From positions 62,001 through 126,000 of the forward strand of contig NZ_JAAVUQ010000022.1 in the NCBI RefSeq assembly GCF_018449515.1: DNA of 64,000 nucleotides. The letters are read 5' to 3'. The position numbers were made by a program, and so were the translations under genes. Positions 49,673 to 59,246 of this stretch are shown here, in pieces; the first letter of the stretch is position 1; every line of letters starts with the position of its first letter. The notes beneath the pieces were generated by a model. It saw only the letters and a program-made list of their open reading frames with translations, was not told the origin of the DNA and made no database searches. This DNA comes from Caballeronia sp. dw_19 (GTDB taxonomy: Bacteria; Pseudomonadota; Gammaproteobacteria; Burkholderiales; Burkholderiaceae).

Positions 49673-50023
49673 ATGAAGAAAGGAATTAATCGGGCCAACC
49701 GAGTGGCGCGTCGCTTGCGCCCTGGTATGCCGATGCTCATCGGGGCGCTGCTGAGCGGCATGTCGACCGCAGCATTCGCAGTTGCTGGCGATTACTCGAG
49801 CTTAACGAGTGTCACCGACATCATCTGCACGATCAGCAACCTGATCAGCGGCCCGTATCTTTACGGCATCGGCATCATCCTGATCGTCGTGGGCGCGATC
49901 GCGATTGCCAACTCTGAAGGCACGCTGGCCAAGTTCTTTTCGATCGTGCTGATGGGTATCGGCATCGCAGCCGCTGCCATTCCGATCATGCGCGATCACA
50001 TGAAGATCACGGTCGCCTGCTAG
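49673..50023 (+). CDS. trbC: VirB2/TrbC-type pilin precursor
   Basis: 116 residues from the ATG at 49673, with GGAG 7 nt upstream. A long basic leader (MKKGINRANRVARRLRPG), cleavage likely after AAFA (about 38), then two hydrophobic helices (YLYGIGIILIVVGAIAIANS and the FFSIVLMGIGIAAAAIPIM segment), as in T4SS major pilins. It directly follows trbB. Confidence 0.85.
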   Translation: MKKGINRANRVARRLRPGMPMLIGALLSGMSTAAFAVAGDYSSLTSVTDIICTISNLISGPYLYGIGIILIVVGAIAIANSEGTLAKFFSIVLMGIGIAAAAIPIMRDHMKITVAC

Positions 50024-50035
50024 GTCGGAGAACCC

Positions 50036-50344
50036 ATGCGTTCACACAAGGTAAGCCGTGGTCTCTCGTTGCCGCGCGAGATGGGCGGGGCTGATCGTGG
50101 CCTTGCGATTTTCAACGGAATGATGACGGCCTTGCTCTGCTACACGAGCATGAGCCCGATGTTCCTCGCGCTGGGTGTCCTTTGCCATTTTTTCTTGCGC
50201 TGGAAGACATCGACGGATCCTTGGTGGCGGCTTGTCATGCTGGTCTACAACCGGTATCCCGATGTGTATGAGCCGGGCCCATCTTCCAAGTTCAACGTCC
50301 GCTTCAAGCGTCCATACGGCTTTGATCAGGACCTGCCATGCTGA
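50036..50344 (+). CDS. trbD: VirB3/TrbD-type membrane protein
   Basis: 102 residues. LPREMGGADRGLAIFNGMMT starts a membrane hairpin (about 20-58), and the end contains RYPDVYEPGPSSKFNVRFKR. VirB3 proteins help VirB4 at the inner membrane. The gene overlaps trbE by 7 bp, which is common for this pair. Confidence 0.82.
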   Translation: MRSHKVSRGLSLPREMGGADRGLAIFNGMMTALLCYTSMSPMFLALGVLCHFFLRWKTSTDPWWRLVMLVYNRYPDVYEPGPSSKFNVRFKRPYGFDQDLPC

Positions 50345-52800
50345 AAAAGGGTTTTACGCGACGCCCCGTGCAGGAGATCGCGCCATGGATGACACTGGTT
50401 ACGCCGGACATCGTGCTCGACAAAGACGGGTCTCTTTTGACCGTCTTCGAGTTCGAAGGGGTCGATGCTGATAGCCCGAACGCGAACGAAGCGTCGGCCG
50501 CTCGCGACAATCTGGACCACGCGTGCCGCAATTTCGACCATCGAGTCACTGCCTGGTGGCGGGTGTCGCATCGGCGCATTCGAGGTGGTATCGAAGGCGA
50601 GTTCGCCTCCCCAATCGATGCGCGTCTTGACGCAATCAATCAGGCCAACATCGGCAGCGGCAAGTACTTCCGCAATTCGCACTCGCTCGCGCTCGCGTAC
50701 ACGCCCGAGACAGGCATATCGCGGATTTTCGACAAGATCGGCTATCACATGACGGTGGGCGGCAAAGCGCTACCCATCGCGTTGTTTGAAGCCATCAAGG
50801 ACATGGTGTTCGCCCGCAGCGCGTTCGCATTCGATCTAACTAAAGTCCAAAGCGAGATCAAGCGGTTCGAATCAATCCTCGACGCGTTCACCGGCGGCGT
50901 CACGCGGCTCAAGATGAAGCGGCTTCAGCTTCAGAACGCACTTTCGTTTTTGCACCAACGTGCGAATCCCAGCACGCCGAAGCGGCGAGTTAGGTTTCCC
51001 GTCACGCTCCTCGACAGTCACCTGACCGAGACGTTCGTAACGATTGGTGCCCAGGAACTGATGTTTGAGTCCGCGCACGGCAAGCGATTTGCCCGGATCG
51101 TGAGCGTCAAGGAGTGGATGGGGTTTCAGGAAGCGGCGCTCGATGTGTTGACCCAGGTAGACGCAGAACTCGACGTCTGCGTGATGTATCGATTTCTCGA
51201 CACGTCGCGCGCGTCGGCCTACATCAAGAAGATTCGCGGCTTCTACAAGATGGCTGCGTTCAATCCGATCGCGATCATCAAGCAGTTTGCCACGAAAGAA
51301 GAGCAGAAGAACGACGAAGGCCGGGAACAGTTGGCCAAGGAGGCGGGCACGGCACTCGCCAAGCTGCAGGCCGAGGGCCAACAATACGGGTTTGCCAACA
51401 TTTCGGTGGTGGTCTACGGCGACACCTCCGAGGAATGCGACGACGCGACGCGAGAGGTTGTCGGCGCGATCGGCAATGCCGGGTTCGGCGTGATCCTCGA
51501 GAAAACGAACCTGTTTGCCTCGTGGGCGACGACGCTTCCGGGTCGTTGGGATCAGCAAAAACGGCTGCAGTTCGTCGAGACGCCCGCAGTCTCTGACATC
51601 GCGCCTTTGCGCAGCGTCGGTGAAGGCGGGACGGTCAACGAATGGCTGACTGCGCAGTCAGGCAAGCCAACCGGGCCGCTTACGTGCCTGCCGACCCGGC
51701 ATCGCACGCTTCAACGGGTTGATTTGCACCATCCGGGCGGCAAGGGCCACTTGCTTGTCATCGGGCCGATCGGCGCGGGTAAATCCGTCGTTCTGAATTT
51801 CCTGATGTCGCAGACCGGCCGACATGACGCGCGGCGAATACGTTGCGACAAGGACCGTTCGACGCGGATCACGACAGTGCTGGGTGGCGGGAAATTCATC
51901 GATGTCACCGGACGGTTCGAAGCGGCGACAAACGTCAACCCGCTGTCGATGCTCGATTCCGATAAGCACTGGAGTTACATCGCGGACTGGATCCAGTTGG
52001 CGATCGAAGATGACAATTTCAGTTGCGAACCGCGGCAGGAGGCGGAGATTTATGACGCGGTGCGCACGCTTGCCAAGGGATTCCCAAGGGAATTCTGGCG
52101 TCTGTCGTTTTTCATCACGTTGCTGCCGATCGATCTGCGGGAACGGTTGGCGGTCTGGACCGAGGGGCAAAAGAACGGACATTTCTTCGACCACGTCGAA
52201 GACGGCTTCCAGCTTGCCGACGATATCTCGATCGAGATGGGCGATCTCTTCCAAAACTCGCCGGTGGCGGCCGCCCTGTTCCTCGACTACTTCTTCTACC
52301 GCATCACGCAGTGGCTCGACGGCAAGCGCTATACGGTCATCGAGATCGAAGAGTGCGGCTTCTTCTTTACCTACCCCAAGTTCTACGCGCGCTTGGAGGT
52401 CTGGACCGTGACCATCCGGAAGTTGAACGGTCTGTTGATGCTGGCCACGCAGTCACTCTCACAGGTCGCACGTGTGCCCAACTTCGAGATTCTCAAAGAG
52501 AACATCCCGAACATTATTTACCTGCCGAATCCGGACGCGATCAACAACAAGAAGCTCTATCACGACGTGTTCGGGCTGACCGACCATCAGATCCAGATGA
52601 TTTCCGACGCGGTGCCGAACCGCGACTACTTGTGGGTCACCGCGAGCCAGACCCGCATGCTCGAGGTGTCTTTTTCGAAAGAGTCACTTGCCATGCTTCG
52701 CTCGGACGGGCGAGCGCAGGCGATGTTCGACAAGCACTACGCGTCGGGTGCAGCGGATTGGCAGGAGGCCTACATCCGCGATGCGGTTGCCAACGGATAA
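50338..52800 (+). CDS. trbE: VirB4/TrbE-type conjugation ATPase
   Basis: 820 residues, the usual VirB4 length. The N-terminal region (PWMTLVTPDIVLDKDGSLLT onward) is the VirB4 domain; Walker A is VIGPIGAGKSVVLNFLM (about 475-490); IEIEECGFFFTYP (about 667) is Walker B-like; ATQSLSQVARVPNFEILKEN and NPDAINNKKLYHDVFGL follow. It powers pilus biogenesis. Confidence 0.95.
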   Translation: MLKKGFTRRPVQEIAPWMTLVTPDIVLDKDGSLLTVFEFEGVDADSPNANEASAARDNLDHACRNFDHRVTAWWRVSHRRIRGGIEGEFASPIDARLDAINQANIGSGKYFRNSHSLALAYTPETGISRIFDKIGYHMTVGGKALPIALFEAIKDMVFARSAFAFDLTKVQSEIKRFESILDAFTGGVTRLKMKRLQLQNALSFLHQRANPSTPKRRVRFPVTLLDSHLTETFVTIGAQELMFESAHGKRFARIVSVKEWMGFQEAALDVLTQVDAELDVCVMYRFLDTSRASAYIKKIRGFYKMAAFNPIAIIKQFATKEEQKNDEGREQLAKEAGTALAKLQAEGQQYGFANISVVVYGDTSEECDDATREVVGAIGNAGFGVILEKTNLFASWATTLPGRWDQQKRLQFVETPAVSDIAPLRSVGEGGTVNEWLTAQSGKPTGPLTCLPTRHRTLQRVDLHHPGGKGHLLVIGPIGAGKSVVLNFLMSQTGRHDARRIRCDKDRSTRITTVLGGGKFIDVTGRFEAATNVNPLSMLDSDKHWSYIADWIQLAIEDDNFSCEPRQEAEIYDAVRTLAKGFPREFWRLSFFITLLPIDLRERLAVWTEGQKNGHFFDHVEDGFQLADDISIEMGDLFQNSPVAAALFLDYFFYRITQWLDGKRYTVIEIEECGFFFTYPKFYARLEVWTVTIRKLNGLLMLATQSLSQVARVPNFEILKENIPNIIYLPNPDAINNKKLYHDVFGLTDHQIQMISDAVPNRDYLWVTASQTRMLEVSFSKESLAMLRSDGRAQAMFDKHYASGAADWQEAYIRDAVANG

Positions 52801-52839
52801 CTGCACGACATGCCAATTTATGAAGAGAGGGACGAAAAA

Positions 52840-53607
52840 ATGCTCCGCAGAATGATTCTCACCGTCGCATCCATTGGCGTGCTGACGCTTGGCTTGGTCC
52901 AGGTGTCTCATGCCCAACTGACCGTGATCGATCCTGCAAACTTGCTCAAGAACACCATCACGGCGGCGCAACAGGTTAAATCCGAGGTGTACCAAAACAC
53001 GAACATCGTCTACCAGTACCAGATGATGCTCAATCAGCTAAAGCAGGCGACCAACCTGAATCCGGCCGCGATGATGTCGCAGTTCAACACGATCACATCG
53101 GATATCAATAGTTACTCGAGATACGCCGATACCCTCAAGTCGCTTTACGGTGGCTTGCAGGACAACGCACAGTATCTGACCAAGGTCCAGTCGCTCGTGA
53201 CGCAGTCGGGCAAGACCCCGGACCAGTGGTTCAACGATCAAAGCACGCTTGTCCAAAACAATGACAAGACAGCGAAAGCGCTGTTTCAACAAGGGGCGGA
53301 TGTCCAAGCACATGTCCAGACGCTGGCGACGCGCAGGCAGGACATTCAGAACCAACTCTCGTTGGCACCGACGCAGCAGGCAACCGCTGAGTTGACAACC
53401 CACATGCTCGATATCGTCGCGAGCCAGAACTCCGACATGCTGCAGATGATGGCATCCAAGCAGCAAAAGGACGCTACCGCGATGCAAGCCCAAGCAGCGA
53501 CCGACGCGGCCCGGACCGAGGCGCAGAAGACTTTGAGCGACAAACAGGATCAGGAGCGTGCTGCCCTTGAGAATCACGTGTTCAGTGCGACGAAACTTGG
53601 GCACTGA
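52840..53607 (+). CDS. trbJ: VirB5/TrbJ-type conjugation protein
   Basis: 255 residues from the ATG at 52840 with GAGAGGGAC upstream. A signal peptide (ILTVASIGVLTLGLVQVSHA, cleavage after about 25) precedes VIDPANLLKNTITAAQQVKS and VYQNTNIVYQYQMMLNQLKQ, the TrbJ pattern, then a long helical region. Periplasmic; a minor pilus component. Confidence 0.88.
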   Translation: MLRRMILTVASIGVLTLGLVQVSHAQLTVIDPANLLKNTITAAQQVKSEVYQNTNIVYQYQMMLNQLKQATNLNPAAMMSQFNTITSDINSYSRYADTLKSLYGGLQDNAQYLTKVQSLVTQSGKTPDQWFNDQSTLVQNNDKTAKALFQQGADVQAHVQTLATRRQDIQNQLSLAPTQQATAELTTHMLDIVASQNSDMLQMMASKQQKDATAMQAQAATDAARTEAQKTLSDKQDQERAALENHVFSATKLGH

Positions 53608-53609
53608 GC

Positions 53610-54674
53610 ATGCATATCTCGAACCGGTTCAAGAAAGGTTGGCGCATGGTGATGGTCTGTCTCGCACTCTCATTTGCTTCGATGCTTGGTGCGGGTGTCG
53701 CTCGCGCGCAGTCCAACGGGACGAATGACGTTTTTCCGTCCGACATGCCCTCACAGAATGCCGGTGGGGGCGCCGGCACAGCCATCAAGCCCAGCGCAGT
53801 CGCGAAGAGTGGCGAGTACTCCCTGGGCGGAAGCAAATTTATTGACCAGATGGGCCATCTTATCAGCGACTCGGTCACCAATGCAGTGACGATCAGCCAT
53901 TCGGTCAGGGCTGAAGCTGACAAGTTCGCGTTCGGGCTCGGGGTGATTACGCTGGTGTTGGCTGGGGTGAGATTCGCGAGCACTCAAAATGCAATTGCGG
54001 CGTGGACCGACGCTATTGAGGAGATAACCATCCTCGGAATTTTCGTCGCGCTCTATCTGGGGTACGACACCGTGGCCCCCGGGTTTTGGACCTGGTTTGT
54101 GAAGCTTGGCCAACTCATAAATGGCTCAGACGTCAATCCTGCGATTGCACTGGGCAGCCTCGCGGGAACGATTTACGACGCATGTATGGCCCATATCAGC
54201 GCAGCGGGCTGGACAGGTGTGATCCAGATTATTCCGTCTTTGATACCCCTGCTCCTGGCGTTTATCGTTGCGACCTTGGCATCGATTGTGTTTTTCTACT
54301 TCCTGGTGCTGGGACAGATACAGGCCGCTTTCGGCATTATCGTCGGGCAGATCGCGATCGCACTGGGGTTCTCAAGCTACACACGGGGCTTTTTCGCCAA
54401 ATGGCTAGACTGGATGATCAGCTCGGGCATGTACGTGGTGGTGGTTGCCTGCCTGACGCGGCTCATTGGTCAATCGATCACCACGGCAATTGGCAGCGTG
54501 GCATCGATTGGCGGTTCGACAGTGGAAGGGGCGGTGTACGTTCTGGACCTCTCGATCTTCGTTTTTCTGATCTCCTTCGAGATTCCGAAAATGGCAGGGA
54601 TTTTCGGTGGCGGTGCAAGCGTCAACGGCGCTGGGGGCGCCAAGATGGCGGCCAAACTGGCGAAGCTGGTATGA
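53610..54674 (+). CDS. trbL: VirB6/TrbL-type membrane protein
   Basis: 354 residues. Signal-like N-terminal helix to ARAQS (about 33), a Gly/Ser-rich stretch, then about six membrane helices from 105 to 330 (including FIVATLASIVFFYFLVLGQI and SYTRGFFAKWLDWMISSGMY). This is the TrbL/VirB6 inner-membrane channel component. 2 bp after trbJ; its stop overlaps the next ATG (ATGA). Confidence 0.88.
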   Translation: MHISNRFKKGWRMVMVCLALSFASMLGAGVARAQSNGTNDVFPSDMPSQNAGGGAGTAIKPSAVAKSGEYSLGGSKFIDQMGHLISDSVTNAVTISHSVRAEADKFAFGLGVITLVLAGVRFASTQNAIAAWTDAIEEITILGIFVALYLGYDTVAPGFWTWFVKLGQLINGSDVNPAIALGSLAGTIYDACMAHISAAGWTGVIQIIPSLIPLLLAFIVATLASIVFFYFLVLGQIQAAFGIIVGQIAIALGFSSYTRGFFAKWLDWMISSGMYVVVVACLTRLIGQSITTAIGSVASIGGSTVEGAVYVLDLSIFVFLISFEIPKMAGIFGGGASVNGAGGAKMAAKLAKLV

Positions 54675-56032
54675 CGATCAACTACGTGCCGAGCTCCGCA
54701 GATGAACTATTGAGCGTTCATCGCAAGCGGATCGAACTGATCCGCCAGTGCGCCAACGAAAGCAGCGAGACCGAATTTCAACGGAAGTGGTTCTCCGTCC
54801 TATACCGTTGCGCCCAATGGTTTTCGACCGTGCCGCTCACGCCCGAGCTTCACCGCGAACCCGGTGGAGCGTTTCGGGCGACGATCGAGACAGCGTTTTA
54901 TGCGTTGCGGCTCGCAGGCGGCCAAAAGTTCGCCGCCGACCTCACGTCAGAAAAGCGGCGCAGGCTCGAGCCGCAGTACAACTACGGCGTTTTTCTCTCC
55001 GCCGTGTGCTCGGCGCTGGATGAGCCGTGCCGCCATTTTGTGATCACGAGGGTTTCCGATCACGCGGACTGGCATCCAGCCGGCCACGGGCCATTGGGCC
55101 CTTGGCTCGGCAACGTTGAGTACACGGTGCAGCGCAGGCCCGAGGCAATGAAACCGGAGCGCATGCGCACCGCGACGTACGCGCAGATGATCGTTGGTCG
55201 GGATCTCCTCGAAGGGCTGGATCCTCCTGTGCTCGCCGACATGTTTGGTGCTATCAATCCCGACAAGGTGCCGCAAGGGCTGGAAACCCTGTTGCATCAG
55301 GTCGTGCGTAAGGCCATCGACGTTTCGGTGGGGTTCGAACGCAAGGCTCAGCAGGGCGTCTTTGCACCGGTGAAGTTCGACGTGCCTTCAGCGGTGCATG
55401 TAGCGCTCGAGTTGCAGGCGCAGCCCGTGATGCCGAAGGGGACGATAGTCGATCTCGATACTGGAGAGGTTCTTGCGCCGGCCGCTGCAGTCGCGAGCGC
55501 CGCAACGACGCCGGCACCGCAGCCGCCCGCAAGTGCACCTCAGGCTCCGCCTGCTGAGGGGGGTAAAGCGGCGCAACCTCCAGCACTCTCACGATCCTTG
55601 CTGGATGCGATCGAGCGCAGCGAGGCGATACCCACGGCGTCTGCCGAGCCCGCCAACCCTGCGGACACCACCAGCACACCGCGGCCGATTGATCCCGCGA
55701 CCCTTTTCAGCGCTCCTACCAAGGATGTGGCCGCAGCGAGACCAGGAAGTCCAACGAACGAAGAGCTAAAAGCGGTCCTCGGGAACGACTCCGTGATGAT
55801 CCTCGAATTTTTCCGCGCGCTTGCGCAAGACGTCGCGAATGGCAAAGCGAGCGTTCAGTGGGAAGACAAAGGGCTCGTGTTGCAAAAGCGGCTGGTGGGC
55901 GCCTACGGAGTCACGAGTAACACGCTGATCGAAGAGATGCGAAAGCGCAGCCTGTTGCTGCGGGCGGCCGGCAACGAGATCTGCATCCTTGAGAAAGCGG
56001 GCCGGCTCATTCAGGAGCGGCCAGTCGCATGA
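54671..56032 (+). CDS. TraI_2 (MOBH relaxase)-like protein lacking metal-site histidines
   Basis: 453 residues from the ATG at 54671. The N-terminal 230 residues follow the MOBH TraI layout: DELLSVHRKRIELIRQ, then VPLTPELHREPGGAFRATIE and YGVFLSAVCSALDEPCRHFV. In MOBH relaxases I expect a second His after PGG and an HD pair in the next helix; here these read ATIE and SALDE, so the phosphohydrolase-type metal site looks absent. A Pro/Ala linker (about 285-355) precedes a C-terminal winged-helix part. Next to the coupling protein it may be a relaxosome component rather than the nicking enzyme. Confidence 0.65.
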   Translation: MTINYVPSSADELLSVHRKRIELIRQCANESSETEFQRKWFSVLYRCAQWFSTVPLTPELHREPGGAFRATIETAFYALRLAGGQKFAADLTSEKRRRLEPQYNYGVFLSAVCSALDEPCRHFVITRVSDHADWHPAGHGPLGPWLGNVEYTVQRRPEAMKPERMRTATYAQMIVGRDLLEGLDPPVLADMFGAINPDKVPQGLETLLHQVVRKAIDVSVGFERKAQQGVFAPVKFDVPSAVHVALELQAQPVMPKGTIVDLDTGEVLAPAAAVASAATTPAPQPPASAPQAPPAEGGKAAQPPALSRSLLDAIERSEAIPTASAEPANPADTTSTPRPIDPATLFSAPTKDVAAARPGSPTNEELKAVLGNDSVMILEFFRALAQDVANGKASVQWEDKGLVLQKRLVGAYGVTSNTLIEEMRKRSLLLRAAGNEICILEKAGRLIQERPVA

Positions 56033-57900
56033 ACTACATCAACCACTTTCGGCCGGTGTACGAAGCGCGATCTGCTGCTGTCTGGACCGTCTCCATCGTT
56101 GGTATCGCTTCGTCGGGCATGCCCTATGGATGGGTTTTTGCACTGTTCGGGCTCGCGGTCCTCGCCCTACGCGCGCTTCAGACCTGGCGCGCGCTCAGCT
56201 TCCGGATGGCGATCTCGACCAAGTGGCTAAGCAAGATCCACATCAAGAAGTTGCTCGCCACCCAGCAGACGATGCGCGCACGTCAGGAATCGATGTACCT
56301 CGGCACCGGCTACGAGTGGACGCAAAAGCACTGTCAGATCGCGCACGACATCCTGCGCATGCCGACGACGGACATTCCAGGACTGCCCAAGTGGCTCTCG
56401 AAAACCGCGATCGGCCGGGACGTAGAGAGAAGGATCGAGCTGCTCTTCGCGCCGGCGGACAGTATTCGGGATCGGATGCCGCAAGGGTCATCCTGGATCC
56501 ACGGCATGGAGCCGAAGAAGGTCCGCGTGCCGTTTCACTACAAGGCAATGGGCGGTCACACACTGGTCGGCGGCACGACGGGCTCCGGCAAAACGCGAAC
56601 GTACGAAGTGATCTCCACCCAGGTGATCCACACGCCGGACGATGTACTGATCATCGTTGACCCCAAAAACGATGCCGACTGGAAGAAGCGGGTCGAGAAG
56701 GAATGCAAACGCTCTGGACGCAAGTTCCTCTATTTCAATCAGGCGAAGCCGGCGGAATCGATTCGCCTGAACCCGATCGAGAACTGGTCGCAGCCTTCCG
56801 AAATTCCATCGCGTATCGCTCAGCTGATGGAAGAGGGGCCGTTCCGGGACTTTGCGTTTCTGTTCATCGACCGCGCAGTGAAAGGCGAGTTGTACGTTGG
56901 CGACAAACCCAATCTGCGGTCAATCCTCAAATACGCGCAGTCTGGGATCGCTACCGTGCTCGAGCGCTGCCTGCGCCGGTTCTTCCCAGAGAATGGCCTG
57001 CCAGACTGGGAACAGGAAGTCGCGGTTGATGCTCAGCGTAACTCGCAGGGCAAGAATGACGTCACTCGGCTCGACCTGATGGTGCGTCTGTACGTCGACA
57101 GATTCGTTCTACACGACCGCGGGCACGAAACCATCGACGGTCTGGTAGCCACGCACACGCATGACCGCGAGCACTACATGCGAATCATCGCGTCGGCGCT
57201 GCCATTGCTGCAGATGCTCGCCACCGGCGAAACCGGTTTGCTGCTCGCGCCGAAGGCAGATGATTTTGACGATGAGCGCGAAATCTGGGACATCGACAAG
57301 GTCATCAAGCAAAAGGCCGTGTTGTACATGGGCTTGGACTCGCTATCGAACAACATCGTGCAGAAGGCGATCGCGTCGATGGTGCTCTCGGACGTGGCGG
57401 CCGTATGCGGCGCGATCTATAACTTCTACGCGAAGCCTCCAGATGTCGTTTTGATCATCGATGAAATCGCCGAGGCGATCAACGAGCAGGTCATCCAGAT
57501 CCTGAATAAGGGCCGCGGCGCCGGCTTCAAAGCGTTCGTCGCGTTCCAGGCTCGAGCCGATCTGGAAGCGAAGCTCGGAAACGCAGCAAAAATGCTACAG
57601 GTTTTGGGGAACTTGAATAACCAGATCATCTTACGATTGGAAGACAGCGACACCGCACAGTGGTTCAGCGACAAGGTGGGGGAAACGGCCATTCGGATCG
57701 TCAATGTCTCGAATAGCACGAGCACCGGTAGCGAGTCTCATGCGATGGAATTCAACGGTTCGCAGTCGCGTACCTTGCAACTGGAAAAGGCTCCGCTTAT
57801 ACCAATCCGACTGATTCACAGCTTGCCGAACCTGCAGTACTTCATGCGGATATCCGGGGGCGCTGTGTACCAGGGACGCATACCAATAATCGAAGGCTAA
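56029..57900 (+). CDS. traD: TraD/VirD4-type coupling protein
   Basis: 623 residues. Two N-terminal membrane helices (about 13-55), Walker A VGGTTGSGKTRTYEV (about 180), PDDVLIIVDPKNDADWKKRV, and late motifs DVVLIIDEIAEAINEQVIQI and AFVAFQARADLEAKLGNAAK. It feeds the relaxase-DNA complex to the T4SS. Its ATG overlaps the stop of the TraI_2-like gene, typical of traI-traD pairs. Confidence 0.93.
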   Translation: MNYINHFRPVYEARSAAVWTVSIVGIASSGMPYGWVFALFGLAVLALRALQTWRALSFRMAISTKWLSKIHIKKLLATQQTMRARQESMYLGTGYEWTQKHCQIAHDILRMPTTDIPGLPKWLSKTAIGRDVERRIELLFAPADSIRDRMPQGSSWIHGMEPKKVRVPFHYKAMGGHTLVGGTTGSGKTRTYEVISTQVIHTPDDVLIIVDPKNDADWKKRVEKECKRSGRKFLYFNQAKPAESIRLNPIENWSQPSEIPSRIAQLMEEGPFRDFAFLFIDRAVKGELYVGDKPNLRSILKYAQSGIATVLERCLRRFFPENGLPDWEQEVAVDAQRNSQGKNDVTRLDLMVRLYVDRFVLHDRGHETIDGLVATHTHDREHYMRIIASALPLLQMLATGETGLLLAPKADDFDDEREIWDIDKVIKQKAVLYMGLDSLSNNIVQKAIASMVLSDVAAVCGAIYNFYAKPPDVVLIIDEIAEAINEQVIQILNKGRGAGFKAFVAFQARADLEAKLGNAAKMLQVLGNLNNQIILRLEDSDTAQWFSDKVGETAIRIVNVSNSTSTGSESHAMEFNGSQSRTLQLEKAPLIPIRLIHSLPNLQYFMRISGGAVYQGRIPIIEG

Positions 57901-57907
57901 AACAATC

Positions 57908-58426
57908 ATGTCCGCCGTATTTAAAAACATCATTCGAGACCACAAGCTGTCCACGAAACTCAACCGCGTGTTTATCGTCGCGCCTGAACTGGACTATGCC
58001 TGCTCCCGGCTTGCTGATTTCGTCGGCGAGAATTTCGTTGGCCAGTCAGGTCCGCTCGCCAAGGAAATGTTCGAGTCTGCGCTGAGCGGCTACAAGCGTG
58101 CAAAAAAAGCGGGTAACGCGCATATCGCATTCATGCAGGGATTGTTTGAACCCGCCAAGCATCTTTACGCGCGTCGGTATATCGCTCGCGACGGCGACAA
58201 GATCCACGTGTGGTGCCCAATGATCGAAGCGATCACGGCGTTCGAAGCGCGTTACAGCGCACTGAAAGTTGAAAATTTTGACGAACCATGCCCCGACCAC
58301 ATTACCGAGCGCACGGCCGCTTTCCAACTCGCTGCCCGCGTGCTTCATGGCGAGGCCTTTCGCATGTACTTCGAGGAATACGATGTCGCTCACCGCTTCG
58401 ATCATAGCGAAATTGTCACTGACTGA
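57908..58426 (+). CDS. Hypothetical 172-residue protein after traD
   Basis: Not recognised. A helical soluble protein (FKNIIRDHKLSTKLNRVFIV, MFESALSGYKRAKKAGNAHI) with five scattered His and no membrane helix. It lies 7 bp from traD and overlaps the next gene by 44 bp, so it is part of the transfer operon. A transfer accessory role is inference. Confidence 0.65.
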   Translation: MSAVFKNIIRDHKLSTKLNRVFIVAPELDYACSRLADFVGENFVGQSGPLAKEMFESALSGYKRAKKAGNAHIAFMQGLFEPAKHLYARRYIARDGDKIHVWCPMIEAITAFEARYSALKVENFDEPCPDHITERTAAFQLAARVLHGEAFRMYFEEYDVAHRFDHSEIVTD

Positions 58427-58631
58427 CGTGGCGCTTGCGCGTCGCGCCCTGGATACCGCGAGCGCGCTAGATGACCCGAATGCGAAGCCTCCTGCTGAGT
58501 TTCAGCGCGGAGCCGGTGCCCGCTGCTACGCGTTCGCCGTCATCGCACGGTACCGCCCTGGACTGCTTTGGACCGGGATGGTCGCGGCTATCGCCATTCC
58601 GTTTTTCCTCCTCATGAGACTCTTTCACTGA
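58383..58631 (+). CDS. 82-residue single-pass membrane protein
   Basis: From the ATG at 58383 (GAGGA upstream) the soluble part runs to about residue 60 (SLTDVALARRALDTASALDD), then one hydrophobic helix at the end (GLLWTGMVAAIAIPFFLLMR). It overlaps the 57908 gene by 44 bp and shares its last base with the next ATG (TGATG), so the order 57908-58383-58631 is translationally coupled. Confidence 0.6.
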   Translation: MSLTASIIAKLSLTDVALARRALDTASALDDPNAKPPAEFQRGAGARCYAFAVIARYRPGLLWTGMVAAIAIPFFLLMRLFH

Positions 58632-59245
58632 TGGCTAGTCGGTTCGGTTCGCACCTGAAGGTGTGGTTCTTCTTCGTGCCCTTGCTCGCGATCGTTGTGA
58701 TGCCAGCGATTCCGGATCGGACATTGTTTCAGATTCCGGCCGCCGAGACGCAGTCGCTGATCGATTCGCTCGGTACCGAGCGCGCGGACGAGGTCACCCG
58801 AGCAGCGAACGAGGTGTTTCGCCATGCTTTCGTCAACAACGGCGTTCTGCACCGCACGATGGTGGCAACGCAAGACTCAAGCGGGATCTCGGATGGGGGC
58901 GCGTCGACCTTCGCCTATACCTGGACGCGCAATTTCTGGTTGCTGATTTATCGGATGATCTATCGGGCGATGGTCATGAAGGTCTGGCTGATCGGCACCG
59001 CCTGCTTTGCGGCGGCGATGTTCGTCGACGGCACCATGCGCCGCAAGATCAAGGCGTCTGCTGCTGGCTATGCGAGCCCGTTGTCATTTCACCTGGCTGG
59101 GCATGGGTTGCTGCTAGTCGGGGGCACGCTGTTCGGTGTGCTCGTCGTCCCGCTGCCTGTTCTAGGCTACTACTGGCTTGCTGTGGGCGCTGTGCTTGGC
59201 CTGCTGCTCTGGAAAGCGGCAGAGTCGTTTCAATCGGCGGGATAG
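58631..59245 (+). CDS. DUF4400-like transfer membrane protein
   Basis: 204 residues. N-terminal helix (about 9-25), a periplasmic part (RTLFQIPAAETQSLIDSLGT, then FRHAFVNNGVLHRT), and three more helices (about 103-120, 155-175, 180-198). Size, topology and context fit the DUF4400 proteins found beside traD in ICEs and plasmids; the family call is from memory. ATG shares a base with the upstream stop. Confidence 0.7.
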   Translation: MASRFGSHLKVWFFFVPLLAIVVMPAIPDRTLFQIPAAETQSLIDSLGTERADEVTRAANEVFRHAFVNNGVLHRTMVATQDSSGISDGGASTFAYTWTRNFWLLIYRMIYRAMVMKVWLIGTACFAAAMFVDGTMRRKIKASAAGYASPLSFHLAGHGLLLVGGTLFGVLVVPLPVLGYYWLAVGAVLGLLLWKAAESFQSAG

Positions 59246-59246
59246 C

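Noticed and set aside
54086..54670. N-terminal extension of the TraI_2-like frame
   Set aside because: It overlaps trbL in another frame; the ATG at 54671 gives the expected ATGA overlap and family-like start.
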